From: Anaspis maculata
Lineage: Eukaryota; Arthropoda; Insecta; Coleoptera; Scraptiidae
Direction: 5' to 3'
Length of the DNA: 64,000 nucleotides
Assembly (NCBI GenBank): GCA_949128115.1
Contig: OX421966.1
Location: forward strand, 60,137,416 to 60,201,415
The position numbers and the translations under genes are program-made. Each line of letters opens with the position of its first letter. Within the stretch, counting starts at the first letter, position 1. Positions 34,658-45,863 of the stretch are shown here, one piece after another. The notes under the pieces were generated by a model that saw only the letters and a list, made by a program, of their open reading frames with translations, was not told the origin of the DNA and ran no database searches.

Positions 34658-35171
34658 ATGGTCCGCGTAGAAAGCGAACTCAACTTGCCCGGGACCATAC
34701 CCAAATCCTCAGCATTTCATAATAATTCACTGATTTTGGAACTCGATTTGGATGACGATGCACCAGCGGAAAAAGCATGGGCTGAAAAAACCAAAAAATC
34801 GGCAAAAGACGCGGTGGCCGTGGCGCGAGACGTTTTCAGAAACGGACGCACCAGGCCGCTCAAATACCGGAAGGAACAGCTCAAGGGCTTGCTCAAGTTT
34901 CTGGAAGAGTGCAGAGAGGAAATAATCGAGGCTATGGACGTGGACTTGCGGAAACATCGGCAGGAAGTGATCGTGACCGAGGTGGATATGCTGGCGAACG
35001 ATCTGAGGCACACCCTGTACGATCTGGACGACTGGGCTGCACCGCAACGGGTGGACAAAAGGCTGGTCAATTTGCTGGACGGAGTTTACATCTACAGCGA
35101 TCCGTACGGGGTGGTGCTGATCATCGGCGCCTGGAATTATCCGTTGCTTTTGAATATCGGACCTATGGTGG
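34658..35171 (+). CDS. ALDH3: ALDH family 3 (fatty-aldehyde type), exon 1
   Basis: First coding exon, residues 1-171 plus the first base of Gly172. It opens with a roughly 45-residue extension (MVRVESELNLPGTIPKS...) not typical of vertebrate ALDH3. The family N-terminal helices follow (AVAVARDVFRNGRTRPLKYR), then VDLRKH, DDWAAP and YSDPYGVVLIIGAWNYP, whose Asn is the conserved catalytic-site Asn of ALDHs. The exon ends at G|GTGAGT, a strong donor in phase 1, matching the acceptor at 46194. The start is chosen because the paralog at 57719 begins at the same ATG and an upstream stop precedes it by four bases. The enzyme family oxidises medium- and long-chain aldehydes to acids with NAD+. Confidence 0.93.
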
Positions 35172-35394
35172 GTGAGTTCGAAATATTCTGTATTAAACCG
35201 AATTTCAAGAACCTCAAAAAGAAACAAGACCCTAACAAAAAAGGTCCCTAGAACAATTTTGACGGCTTTGATGTTATTTGGAACTTTTTTCATTTATTAG
35301 TATCAATATTCGCTCTAGGATCGAACTCTGATTAGGCACATCAAGTCCAGTTGCTCACTTCGAGTTCAACTCTAAACTTATACTTATATTTAAG

Positions 35395-35675
35395 GTGGCC
35401 AAGTCCAAATGAATGAAAATCAGGAGATTGAAAAAAACAGACATGAAAAAGAAAGAAGGGTCTAGGGGGGTCTTGAGCAAAATGCTCCCTTTTCCTAAAA
35501 ATTTTACTAACATGGAGAATACAACAATTGCTGAGAAATGAAAAAGAGAACCCCCCTGGGCTGTGCCTGAAGGGGGGGGAGGGGGAGGTGAAAAAATCGT
35601 CGTCGGAAAAAGAACATGTTCTATGTAGAAAAGACCTTCTGACAACCCTATTAATAACACAAGGAATTCGAATGT
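35395..35675 (-). repeat. Dispersed repeat, inverted relative of 4385-4600
   Basis: Reverse complement carries CAGGCACAGCCCAGGGGGG, TCAGCAATTGTTGTATTC and AGGGTTGTCAGAAGG in the same order as 4385-4560. Confidence 0.55.
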
Positions 35676-36493
35676 GATAATTTGAAACAAAATTTCATGA
35701 TGGAAAAAAACACAAAATTCAACCTTTTATTTCTTTGACAGAACGCGCCCGTTATTTTCGCGGCGAATTTGAAATCAGAGAAACCAGGATTTTGCTTGAA
35801 ATCAGAACAAATCAGAATTCTTGCTTGAAATCAGGACAAATCAGTACATGAACGTGGAACAGGACAAAAGTGTGAAAATCTAAACCTGTCCTTACCAAAT
35901 CAGGACGGTTGGTCACCTTACGAGCTGGTTTGAAGTAGTTATGCACTTTTTTGACATACCCTAATTTTGGCCCAAGGTTTCTGCGATCAAAATCCTCTTG
36001 AGGATCATTAGTTTCAAGTGTTTGAAACATGAAAATCATGGACTTGATGCGCCTTTTGCTTTTAGAACCACACACAATTAATTTCTCGGAGAAGCGGTCT
36101 AATTATTTTTCAGCTAAATAATTAATTTCCTTAAACAATTGTGCATTCCGTGTAAAAGGCAGACACCAGTAGTCTGGCGGCTTAATGTAGAATTCTATAA
36201 CAATTGTGCAAAATGGGCTGGAATCAATTTTATTTCTTCAAGTTAACCAACCGATTAGTCACTGTTTTTGAGTCAACTGGACTAACACAATGCGACCTTT
36301 GGCAATATTGCAATAACAATAACCAACGAGTCGATCAGTTTCAAGAATGCCGATCTATAAAGGCCATTGAACGCAATAATGAAATTACAAAAGATGATAG
36401 TAGCGCAGTTAGCCTGATCGAAGGTCCGTTAGCGCTTTTCAAGTAGCAAGACCTGGAATGGCTGAACACGTTGAGAATTTCTCTGCCCCGCAA

Positions 36494-36742
36494 GGTGGCC
36501 GGAATATTGGTCAGATAACACAGTTTTCATTCAGTTCCAGTAATCTTATTCTCTGGAAGAAAATTACCATTCAGGTCTCTTTGAAAGCTACAAGAATGGC
36601 CTTCAACTGAACGAGCTCAAATTTTATTTTTTTGAGAAATTCATGTAACTCTCAAAAGAGACCCGAATGGTAATTTTCTTCCAGATAATAAGGTTACTGA
36701 AACTAAAAGAAAACTGTGTTATTTGACCAATACTCTGGCCAC
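36494..36742. mobile_element. Palindromic MITE in ALDH intron 1
   Basis: GGTGGCCGGAATATTGGTCA on the left pairs with TGACCAATACTCTGGCCAC on the right. Inside, AATTACCATTCAGGTCTCTTT pairs with AAAGAGACCCGAATGGTAATT. Non-coding. Confidence 0.7.
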
Positions 36743-36761
36743 AGTGAGTGCAAAGGAAAAT

Positions 36762-37246
36762 CTAACCATCTAAGTCATCAGCTAAATGTACCTGCCAAGC
36801 AAAAGACTTGCTGAATGATGTTTTTTCTTCAATTGAGACTATTAACCAAGTATTAACGAAGTATGGTGAATCCTTTCCCGGTAGTACTTTAGTGTTTCTT
36901 TGAAAAAAAGTTTTTTCGTTCAGCATCGCGTCGTCAAATCCCGCCGGAAGCTCTAAATTGCGTCTCTGAAGGCGTGAAGAAACTTGCTTTTGAATTTGCA
37001 TGTCTCTGACCAAGTGCGTAAAGGTTATTAGGGAAATTTTTTTCGTCACAAGAACCAGCCTTTCCCACCAGCTCTATCAGATAGGTATTGGTGAACTATT
37101 TTGGTAAAGAATCCAATCTTCTGGAGTTCCCCAAGAGAATACGATTTTTCCAAAGATTCTCCGTTTTCTTCTGCCAAAATATTATAATCGATGGTGCTGC
37201 AGCTAGGCGAGACATTTAGTGCGTACGGAATAAGATTTGTCGCCAC
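36762..37246 (-). pseudogene. Frameshifted unknown ORF pair
   Basis: Two minus-strand frames abut. One ends in NGESLEKSYSLGELQKIGFF...YLSDRAGGKGWFL at 37046. The next starts at 37049 and continues KKISLITFTHLVRDMQIQKQ, LQRRNLELPAGFDDAMLNEK, KVLPGKDSPYFVNTWLIVS and ends ADDLDG. A single frameshift joins them into about 160 codons with protein-like composition. The upstream part lies in the duplicated flank of the LINE. I do not recognise the family. It is antisense to the ALDH gene. Confidence 0.3.
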
Positions 37247-37438
37247 CTAGCCAGTCAGTTTATGGGAACATTTCGACGCATCGACGTAGCGTTTGATGAA
37301 TATTGTTACGATATTTCGCGTACGGGTTCGAATATAATTGAGACGATTGTTTTAAACACTGTTTATTTCTGCGTACTACTACAATAACTGCCAACAATTA
37401 TCCACTTGGAATTATATCGCAGGTACTTCGCTTGTTTC
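37176..37438. repeat. Long direct repeat flanking the LINE, left copy
   Basis: This 263-bp stretch recurs at 39318-39585 with one substitution and a 5-bp indel. It consists of 128 bp of flank followed by the first 135 bp of the solo LTR (from 37304). It behaves as an exceptionally long target-site duplication of the LINE. Confidence 0.85.
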
Positions 37439-39165
37439 CGATTGTTCTTGTAAATAATATAGCAAAAGTGTTTACAAATTTGTTGTATCAGAGAGTAATG
37501 GACTGGGCTGAGAATTTTGAGAGAATAAGTGAATATCAATCAGGTTTTCGTAGGGGCCGTGGCTGTGTTGATAATATTTTTATTCTTAATGCTGTAATTG
37601 GAAGCCACCTGAGACTTCCGAAAAGAAAGATTTATTGTGCGTTTGTGGATTTTAAAAGTGCCTTCGACAGCATCAATCACTCTATCTTGTGGTACAAGTT
37701 ACATACGCTGGGTCTCTCTACTAAACTAATTCGAGTTATCAGGAATTTCTACAGCGCAGCCAATATAGTCGTTGATGTCGACAACAAAAAGTCAAGCAAG
37801 ATAAAGGTTTCTAAAGGGGTCTTACAGGGGGAGGTTCTTTCTCCATTATTATTCTCTCTGTTTCTCTCGGATTTTCACGACCACCTGTCAAAGAACGGTA
37901 TAGAGGGCGTTAGCATTAATGGAGTCACAAATATAGCCGCACTTTTCTACGCTGACGACTTGGTGCTGTTCGCGGACAGTCAGCCTAAACTGCAAAGAGC
38001 GCTTGATGCTCTAGAATCATATTGCAAAGCTTATCAGATTGAGGTTAATGAGAAAAAGACTAAAGTTCTAATTTTCAGGCGAGGTGGCCGTATTCCAGCA
38101 AACACGGAATTTGTATACAAGTCTCAGAAACTGGAAATTGTGAACGAGTACATATATCTGGGAATCCCCTTTTGCTCTTCGGGTCTTTTCAAGAGATGTT
38201 CTGCAAATATGGTTACCAAGGCCAATATTGCCATACCTAATATCATCTCAATTATCACTAAATCCAAGATTCAGTCTCAAGATGCCATATTCCGCCTTTA
38301 CGAATCAATGATTCTGAGTGTCCTGCTTTACTCTTCGGAAATTTGGGCATTGAACTATCCAGATGCAATTGAAACTACTCAAGTGAAGTTTTTCAAATAT
38401 TTATATTTTTTGAACAGTAGTACGCCGGGATACATAATTCGAGCAGAATTTCTTTTGAAAAGGGTAATTGTGAATGCTGTATCCAGAGCGTTGGGGTGGA
38501 TTTGTAAGTTGCTATCATTGCCCACAAGTAGACTGACAAGAAAATGTTACGATAGGTTATTTGCCCTAAGCAATGGTGACAATAAGGATAATATAAAATT
38601 TAACTGGGTGTCCCAAATAAAAAAATATTTTCTGTACATAAATCAAGTGAATCTTTGGGAAACACAAGATCTAAACCTATTTAAAGAAAACAAAAATTTA
38701 ATTCTGGGGCAGCTGACCGACTATTTTTTCCAGGGCGATCATTCCCGATTGTTGAGTTCCACATATAATCCTTTTTACCGTCACATTTACAGGAGCCAAA
38801 TGGCACTGTTGGAGATGCAGGTTCCACTTTGGAAAATGCGAATCATCCACCAAGCTCGCACATCCAATAGCAGAGTAATAACTTTCTTCGCGGACGGCAA
38901 CTGTTATGCGATTGACCCCACGGAACTGTGCAGTATTTGTAACTCGCAGGAGGAGGAGACACTTGCTCACATTCTCTTTATTTGTCCAATTTACTCTCAT
39001 CTTCGACGCTTTTATTTGAATAAATATCTGATTTTTGCATCAATAAATCCACCATATTTCTCTGTTGAGTTTTTACTGAATGTCACTAACACACATCAAT
39101 TTTCTGATCTGGTTTTATTTTTTAGAGGAGTCCTACGCCTGCGCGCTTTTAGCAGAAACGAATAA
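37432..39165 (+). CDS. Non-LTR retrotransposon reverse transcriptase, 5'-truncated
   Basis: A 577-codon open frame starts at the truncation with no ATG (first codon TTG), so it is a fragment of a longer ORF2-type polyprotein. RT motifs are in order: the start of the finger region (PIVLVNNIAKVF), FVDFKSAFD at 71-79, KGVLQGEVLSP at 128-138 and the catalytic YADD at 173-176. A CCHC knuckle lies near the C-terminus (C500, C503, H513, C518). The endonuclease domain and 5' end are missing. No stop or frameshift interrupts the frame, pointing to recent insertion. Clade not assigned. It lies in sense orientation within ALDH intron 1. Confidence 0.93.
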   Translation: MFPIVLVNNIAKVFTNLLYQRVMDWAENFERISEYQSGFRRGRGCVDNIFILNAVIGSHLRLPKRKIYCAFVDFKSAFDSINHSILWYKLHTLGLSTKLIRVIRNFYSAANIVVDVDNKKSSKIKVSKGVLQGEVLSPLLFSLFLSDFHDHLSKNGIEGVSINGVTNIAALFYADDLVLFADSQPKLQRALDALESYCKAYQIEVNEKKTKVLIFRRGGRIPANTEFVYKSQKLEIVNEYIYLGIPFCSSGLFKRCSANMVTKANIAIPNIISIITKSKIQSQDAIFRLYESMILSVLLYSSEIWALNYPDAIETTQVKFFKYLYFLNSSTPGYIIRAEFLLKRVIVNAVSRALGWICKLLSLPTSRLTRKCYDRLFALSNGDNKDNIKFNWVSQIKKYFLYINQVNLWETQDLNLFKENKNLILGQLTDYFFQGDHSRLLSSTYNPFYRHIYRSQMALLEMQVPLWKMRIIHQARTSNSRVITFFADGNCYAIDPTELCSICNSQEEETLAHILFICPIYSHLRRFYLNKYLIFASINPPYFSVEFLLNVTNTHQFSDLVLFFRGVLRLRAFSRNE

Positions 39166-39288
39166 TGTCTGATTTCTTTTTCTTTTTATTGTATTTGCAC
39201 ACTGTTTTTCTTTTCTTGTATATCTTGTTTTATTTGTTACTCTAGTTAAGTATTGCTATGAGAATGTAATTCTGTGAAAGCAATAAAG

Positions 39289-39317
<29 letters not shown>
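37439..39317 (+). mobile_element. 5'-truncated LINE with (TAA)n tail
   Basis: About 1.88 kb from within the RT domain to a 3' tail of AATAATAATA repeats. The short 3' UTR has TTTGTTACTCTAGTTAAG and a GCAATAAAGATAAT end. Tails of (TAA)n are known for the I group and some other LINE clades. Its flanks are the 263/268-bp direct repeats. Confidence 0.9.
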
Positions 39318-39321
<4 letters not shown>

Positions 39322-39585
39322 TATTATAATCGATGGTGCTGCAGCTAGGCGAGACATTTAGTGCGTACGGGATAAGATTTGTCGCCACCTAGCCAGTCAG
39401 TTTATGGGAACATTTCGACGCATCGACGTAGCGTTTGATGAATATTGTTACGATATTTCGCGTACGGGTTCGAATATAATTGAGACGATTGTTTTAAAAC
39501 AAACACTGTTTATTTCTGCGTACTACTACAATAACTGCCAACAATTATCCACTTGGAATTATATCGCAGGTACTTCGCTTGTTTC
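39318..39585. repeat. Long direct repeat flanking the LINE, right copy
   Basis: Near-identical to 37176-37438, with TTTAAAACAAACACTG here against TTTAAACACTG there. Beyond 39585 the LTR continues normally, so this copy is in its native context. Confidence 0.85.
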
Positions 39586-39967
39586 GCTCGCGTTAACACT
39601 TCGCCTTCCAATTCAATACTGCCGCGAGCTGCCGGCTGATGCCTTATATAAGGCCTCCGAATAATGTTCCCAAGCCTTCTGTCTACTTCCAGCAAATTCC
39701 ATAGTGCCTGGCATATGCGGTTTCTAGACCATTCCTGAATAATCACACACACCTTCCGCGTGCTTTCCATGTGTTCTGGAATCGGCGCCTCCGCCAAAGT
39801 GGACTGATGTGCCTTGATCGAACGTTCGAGTCTCCATTGAGTTTTACATACACGAACGCTCTGGAATGCACCAGATCGCTCCAGACTTCTACACTGCGAT
39901 CTAATGGATGGAAGGATCCAGAAAGGTCGGGTGTTTACCAATATGTACGGGGTCGCCGCTCGTAACA
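39446..39967 (-). mobile_element. Solo LTR, copy A (522 bp)
   Basis: Begins TGTTACGATATTTCG and ends GCCGCTCGTAACA, flanked by ATAT on both sides (39442-39445, 39968-39971). On the minus strand a TATATAAGG box near 39645 precedes an AATAAA at about 39510, so the LTR reads U3 to U5 on the minus strand. No internal retrotransposon region is present, so it is a solo LTR left by recombination. The TG...CA ends and 4-bp duplication fit Gypsy or retrovirus-like elements. Confidence 0.8.
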
Positions 39968-39971
39968 ATAT

Positions 39972-41322
39972 CATCACTATTGACTGAAAGCTGCATTGTA
40001 CTTGCGAAAGGGAAAACCGACACCGACGCCAGACGTGGAGTTGAAGGAGTAAAAGTGATACATACCTAAGAACTGGGCAGAGTTTCTTAGGGATGGACGA
40101 TGACAATGAACAGGGGATGTTCCGATCCCTCAATGAGCCAATTGGCACCAGCAACTTACTCAGAAAAAGTTGTTGCTACACAAAATAATGCAGTACTTAG
40201 GTACTCTGTTCTATTCCAACGAACCTGAGTAACTTCATGCCCTGTAATCACGAGAAAGCAGATTATGGTAATGGAATGATACTTCATGCGCAGGCGAATG
40301 TGCTCTGCTAAAGGTTTGGAGCTAATCATCATCCACACAACCGCACAGGACGTTTTTTGAGCTCTACGAGGGTGTAACGTCTGAGGATTGCTTTGATGGT
40401 AAAAAACCCTATCGTGTGCTTAATGTAGCTTTGATTCAGTAAGCTGTAGGATCAGGAAAATGCTTCGGCCTGTTTTCCCATGCCTTCACTTGGAGTTGTA
40501 TAACTTACCCTGGGTGACACCAACGCTCAATTATTATAATACGAGATTAGTGAAATTCCTTTTGGTCAGTACTCGTTGGTGAATGATAGAAATTCAGCCA
40601 TTCCACGAAAAATGTAAACCAAATGCCCAAATTTAATTTTTTTCATGCCAACGTATTTTGTATCTCAAAACAAAAAATGATTGTAGTACTTGATATTCAA
40701 ACTCTAATCGATCAAAAGAATCTTGTCAACAGCAGGGACCAGTGGAATTTCGATAAACTTCGCTTCAAAAGACTTCCAGAATTTGTGATTTTTTCCGATG
40801 TGTCCGTTATCAATATTTTTTCAGTTTATCTTTGGTTTGCTTTGTTGTATCGAGACGAAATTTGTTTTGACATACACCTCTCCAATGCTTTTCCAGTCAA
40901 TGGTAAAGTTAGAACTGATATCCCAACAGACTTGTAGTTATTTGAATAAATATTTGCGGTGGTTTCGTCAGCTTCTATTTCGTGTCCCGTCCGTTATCAT
41001 ATTTGTATCGCAACCTCAGCCTATATATACAGATTCACATAAAAAACTACCTATAATTTGCATAAACTGACCCTTTCGAAACAACATGGTATATTATTCA
41101 TAAATATATTTCAGGCCATAATAAAGATACAATATTAAAAGTAGAAGAAAATATTAACATTTTGTCTCCTCCGTTATCATGGAATGACTGATTTCTGGTT
41201 TCACATCAGAGAATGATCCAATGATTGATTAGCTGAAGATTCTATGCATTTCCCATGGTCAACTTACTAGGATAGGCCAGATTGAAATCTACTTTGAGCC
41301 TACGATTGATGCCTTATATGTA
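39972..41322. other. Unannotated intronic spacer
   Basis: No gene is recognised. GATGCCTTATATGTATA at about 41308 resembles the TATA region of the LTR and may be the other half of LTR copy B, split by the next element. Confidence 0.35.
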
Positions 41323-41869
41323 TATACAGGGTGGTGAAAATTTCGATGCTCACCATTGGTATCTTGAAAACGGTGAGAGATACGAGGTCGGTTAAATCAG
41401 AAAAAAGTTGCGCATTTTTGTGGCGATTGAGAATCTGAAAAAAAACTTTGAATATTTTGATTGGTTCACGATGTATCACGAAAAAACTGAAAATTTTGAT
41501 TTCAGAAATTATTTTTTATCTTTCCAACCATCCAAGTTATTTCAATCAAACTTGGTAGTTTTATGTTTTTGATCACTCCAAGTCGATCAACGTTGACAGA
41601 AATTTTCCAGGCCTTCTAGATGTTAAATTATGATAGTCAACTTTTGTTTTTCTTATGGCCGCCATATTGGATTTTTGCACTAATAGATAGAGAAAAAAAT
41701 TAGCTTTCCGAATTAGTAACCAACATGTTCTTCTTATGACATTTTTAGCGTCAAATTTTGAAATTTTCGTAAATTATTGACAAAATCGGGAATGCTTTGA
41801 AAAACAATTGAAATATTATCAATAGCAACAACAAAAAAGTGACAGATGGTGTGCAATTGACGTATCTAA

Positions 41870-42112
41870 CTTCTTAATCGTGTTTTGTGCTTGTTTGTAC
41901 CGGTATTCATAAACTGAATGGGTCAAGGGTATCTGTGAGTTCAAAAACGTCTGTCGGAACTAGCATCGTTCTTGTTAAAGTTTGACAAATTTATTAGAAA
42001 AGGAGTAAAGATTACCCTAGTTTCGACAGACGTTTTTGAATTCACAGGCACCCTTGACTCATTTAATTTATGAACTCTCGGTACAAACAAGCACAAAACA
42101 CGATTAAGAAGT
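41870..42112. repeat. Nested palindrome
   Basis: TAACTTCTTAATCGTGTTTT and AAAACACGATTAAGAAGTTA are exact complements, as are GACAGACGTTTTTGAATTCA-type sequences near the centre. It sits at the inner end of the left arm of the 3.1 kb element. Confidence 0.75.
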
Positions 42113-42114
42113 TA

Positions 42115-42253
42115 CGGCTCGATACCAAGTTGGGGCTGAGACCGCCGTAAGTGCCGTTACCATAGCAACGGCGGATACCAACCAATCAGACCACGCTGTA
42201 TTTGACGAGTTACGCCGTCCCAAACTTTGCGCCTGCAACTTGGTATCGAGCCC
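42115..42253. mobile_element. 139-bp MITE with TTA target duplication, copy 1
   Basis: Ends GGCTCGATACCAAGTT and AACTTGGTATCGAGCC, flanked on both sides by TTA. A second copy at 58579-58713 has the same ends and also TTA on both sides. A 3-bp TWA duplication is the hallmark of PIF/Harbinger-derived MITEs, so that assignment is plausible. Confidence 0.8.
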
Positions 42254-42716
42254 TTAGATACGTCAATACAGGTTTCCTAAATTGAGCGTCTCTTTCTGGC
42301 CCGTGACGTCACGTTCGATTGCGCAGTAAACCGTCGCAAACCTAGTGTGCCAACATTGCCCCGATACCATAAGCCGAACGGGTGTTTTGATGATGTTATT
42401 ATTGGTATCTATACAGTTTTCACAAGTAGTTATGGGAAATAAATGTTGTGGGCCACTATGCAAGTCCACAAGTTATACAGCAAATGTGTCCCTAAGCATG
42501 GATCCATAAAATACGACGTGACACTCGAAGAAGCAAAAAGAACCACAAGCCCTTCAGCGTTATAATAGCAGGGAGCTTCCTGCTTAGTTCATCAAGTATC
42601 AATAATTCAAGGGTACACTTGGCCACATTTTTGCATCAAACACTTCAAATTTATAGTGATGGCCATAATACACCATAAAAATATTAAAAGTGGGACATGG
42701 AACACGCATTTACCTG

Positions 42717-42894
42717 GGCCGCTATTCTTGAATCGTGTGAGAAAAGTCCCTGGGAGTGAAATACATTCCGCAGTACACTGATGTAGCGAATGTTGCCTAA
42801 AATCGTGTTTTTATGCAACTTTCGCTACAGAAGTGTAGTACGGATTATATAAAACTCCCAGGGACTTTTCTCACACGATTCAAGAATAGCGGCC
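42717..42894. mobile_element. 178-bp hairpin MITE
   Basis: GGGCCGCTATTCTTGAATCG and CGATTCAAGAATAGCGGCCC are exact complements and the perfect stem extends to about 42 bp (through AGTCCCTGGGAGT). The loop contains a second weak inverted pair (AGCGAA / TTCGCT). Confidence 0.8.
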
Positions 42895-42951
42895 CTGTGC
42901 TTTCTGCGCACGTCCATATATCGTTGATATATCCATTACAATAGTATTTTA

Positions 42952-43072
42952 TGTTACTAGCGCCGAAAACCGGGCATAGCATAACGAACGTGAATGCAGC
43001 TCGAGGCCCTAGTCCGAGAGCTGCATGTAAAAGAGTTATGCTATGCCGTTTTCAGCGCGAGTAGCATACATC
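42952..43072. repeat. Imperfect palindrome
   Basis: ATGTTACTAGCGC pairs with GCGCGAGTAGCATACAT, and GGCATAGCATAAC pairs with GTTATGCTATGCC, about 120 bp in total. Confidence 0.6.
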
Positions 43073-44468
43073 GTTTTTCGTGCTGCTTTTAATAAAATTA
43101 CAAATAAATAAGATCATATCGCAATAATAATTTCAAGTTGGTACTTCTGCCATTCATCACCAAGGCACGAGGCATATACCCACTAGATGCAGATTTTTGT
43201 GTGTCAAATGTCGATTTGAAAAATTGCGTCCTATGTTTGAATTTTCTTGCTTAAAACCGTCCTTCCTCTCCCCAATTAGAAGGGCCATCTCCCAAAAATC
43301 CCGAAATCACTGAGCTCTAGTGTCTTGTGTGACGACGAAACACAGGAAATGGCATAAATTAATCACTTTTAAACCTTCGCGCCACAAAACGTCAAAAATC
43401 ATTCTGCAATTGTACCAACAGATATTAGAAAAATGACCCTAAATTGTCAATTTTCAAAGTGATTATTGATAATTTTAACTGATTTACACCGAAAATTTCA
43501 AGCTATAACATTGGAAACGTGATCTCTCTTGAATTGTGAATGATTTTGCGAGGTTAGTTTATTTTTTACTTGTACTTTTTACTTTGCCGCTCTAGATCTT
43601 TTTCTGAATATTACAGTGCAGGACACCGAGTGTATATTGTCGTTTTCGGTTATGGCAGCACGAAAAAATAGTTGTATACGCGCATCAAATGCCTCTCTAG
43701 TAAATTCTTCTCTGCGGAATATCCATTTGCAATATTCATTGAGAAGTTCGTTATATTTTTTAGCGACTTTCCCAGCATGGTTGGCTTAAAAATTCAAAAA
43801 ATAAAACGCACTTTTAACACGGCGGACCAATGTAAATACAAATGGCGCGATCACTCATGGCACACTGTGCGCAGAACGTGCCGAAAACAGCTGCGCGGAA
43901 TCGCGGATTCTCCATCTCTCTCAAAAGGAAACCTGTATTGAACACAATCTGTCTTTTTTCTGTTGTTGCTATTGATAATATTTCAACTGTTTTTCAAAGC
44001 ATTCCTGATTTTGTCAATAATTTACGAAAATTTCAAAATTTGACGCTAAAAATGTCATAAAAAGAACATGTTGGTTACTAATTCGGAAAGCTAATTTTTT
44101 TCTCTATCTATTAGTGCAAAAATCCAATATGGCGACCATGAGAAAAACAAAAGTTGACTATCATAATTTGACATCTAGAAGGCCTGGAAAATTTCTGTCA
44201 ACGTTGATCGACTCGGAGTGATCAAAAACATGAAACTACTAAGTTTGATTGAAATAGCTTGAATGGTTGGAAAGATAAAAAATAATTTCTGATATCACAA
44301 TTCTCAGTTTTTTCGTGATAAATCGTAAACCGATCAAAATATTCAAAGTTTCTCTCCAGATTCTTAATCGCCACAAAAATGCGCAACTTTTTTTTAATTC
44401 AACCGACCTCGTATCTCTACCGTTTCCAAGATACCAATGGTGAGCATCGAAATTTTCACCACCCTGTA

Positions 44469-44785
44469 GGTCCGACTAATTCATCTCGAATGTTCCATGC
44501 GTTTTCCAGTAGATTCCACAGTGACCCGGCATACGATTTCGCGACGACTCCCGAAAAATCCTTCACATTTTGCGTATAATTCTGCCGTGCTCTAGAGCCG
44601 GCGCCGCCGTCAAATGGACAGATGTGTTTTGATCGAGCGTTGGAGGCTCCCCAGGTATTTCAATGCCAAGCCATCACGTATACTCTAGAAATGTCCAGAG
44701 CTCCGCATTTGTACACTGCACGCAATAAAAGAGTCTAGAAAGATCGCGTGTTTACCAGAATGCACGGAAATCGCCGCTCGTAACA
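44469..44785 (-). mobile_element. Diverged LTR, copy B (partial)
   Basis: Shares with copy A the order CCAGTAGATTCCACAGTG, GGCGCCGCCGTCAAATGGAC, TTGATCGAGCGTT, GTCTAGAAAGATCG and the terminal GCCGCTCGTAACA. The U5-side half is missing. The 3.1 kb element ends exactly where this copy begins, so it may have split the LTR. Confidence 0.7.
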
Positions 44786-45860
44786 ATATTATTGGGTCAC
44801 TGGTGCTTTGCATATTATTGAAGATGATCGCATTGTTTTACTAGAAATCAAAAACAGAAATTTTTGAAATAATCGTAGCGAATAGATTATTTGGAAAATT
44901 GCGACTGCTTTGATTTTGACCTCGCGAAGAGAAAAACCCAAGCACGTATTCTCAATGAACTGAGGTGAGCTCGAAGGTAAGATGTAAATAGCATCAACTC
45001 ATGACCCTAGATCTCTCATTTGACTTCCCATTTCAACTATCCTTGAAGATTGTCAGCCAACTTTTTCAAATGTCTTAATCAATGAGGTAGCAGTAACCAT
45101 CCATCAGGTTCGCAAATTTCAACTTCAAAAGCTTCAAGACCATCATATTTGAGTTCTTCATCTTCAAAAACATGGGAATCGACACCTCAACAGCTGGTAT
45201 ACGTTAATTATTATGAAAGTAATGTACAAAAATGGATGAAATAACGGTCGAGGTTGGCGTCACTGAGGGGGGCTAAATAAGATCTAATCGGTCAAGGTCT
45301 CTATCTGTAAATCTTCTTTGAGGTGCAAATATTAACTTGAAAAAATAAAATTGCTTTTAGCTCATTGTGCACAATTGTTACAGCTTGCCGCCGGACAGGT
45401 GTAAAATTTTTGGTTGTGTGAATTAGTGACAGGTTGTCTTCAAAGCCACATTTGTGTGGTTCACTTATCCAGCAGATTGTCAGCTGATGCCTGTTCCGTC
45501 ATGGTCATGTGGCTGTTTCTGGCCGTTCACACGGTGCGAATTGAAAAATGAACCTTTCGATGTCGTGGTCCTGGCCCAGGGACAAAGTCGCTCTGCTAAA
45601 CGGAAAATATCAAGCTGTATGGAGAGCACTGAGCCATTAAGGGATGTCAAGCCTATCGTATCAATAGCCGACATAGGGAATTTATATTTATATCTAAATA
45701 TCACGTAGCGTAGGGAATTTGTGAGAAAAAAATTAGAATTCGTTAATTCCAACCATACCATCGGTAAAGCCATTAAATCAATTGGGCAAGTACCCCATTA
45801 TTTGCGCTTAGGTATATCGCTTCAACTTCTCGCTGTTATCGCTCTGGATTTAATAGTGAT
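44786..45860. other. Unannotated intronic spacer
   Basis: Frames on both strands around 45454-45773 have no recognisable motif. GGGCAAGTACCCCATT at 45786 is one end of the TIR type seen at 8710-9111. Confidence 0.4.
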
Positions 45861-45863
45861 TTG

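Larger units (their letters stand above)
41325..44468. mobile_element. Inverted-repeat element, 3.1 kb
   Basis: Tips TACAGGGTGGTGAAAATTTC and GAAATTTTCACCACCCTGTA are exact reverse complements. The arms (to about 41880, and from about 43950) pair well, including GAGATACGAGGTCGGTT with its inverse. The family is structurally like the element at 1963-2894, sharing GCGCAACTTTTT and a CCGAC...GTATCTCT block next to the tips. It contains three smaller nested inverted-repeat elements. It lies in ALDH intron 1 and its left and right flanks look like LTR. Confidence 0.8.

Noticed and set aside
34717..35293. Long minus-strand frames over ALDH exon 1 (and likewise over exon 2 and over 57778-58134)
   Set aside because: Antisense shadows of a GC-rich coding exon, with no independent motif.
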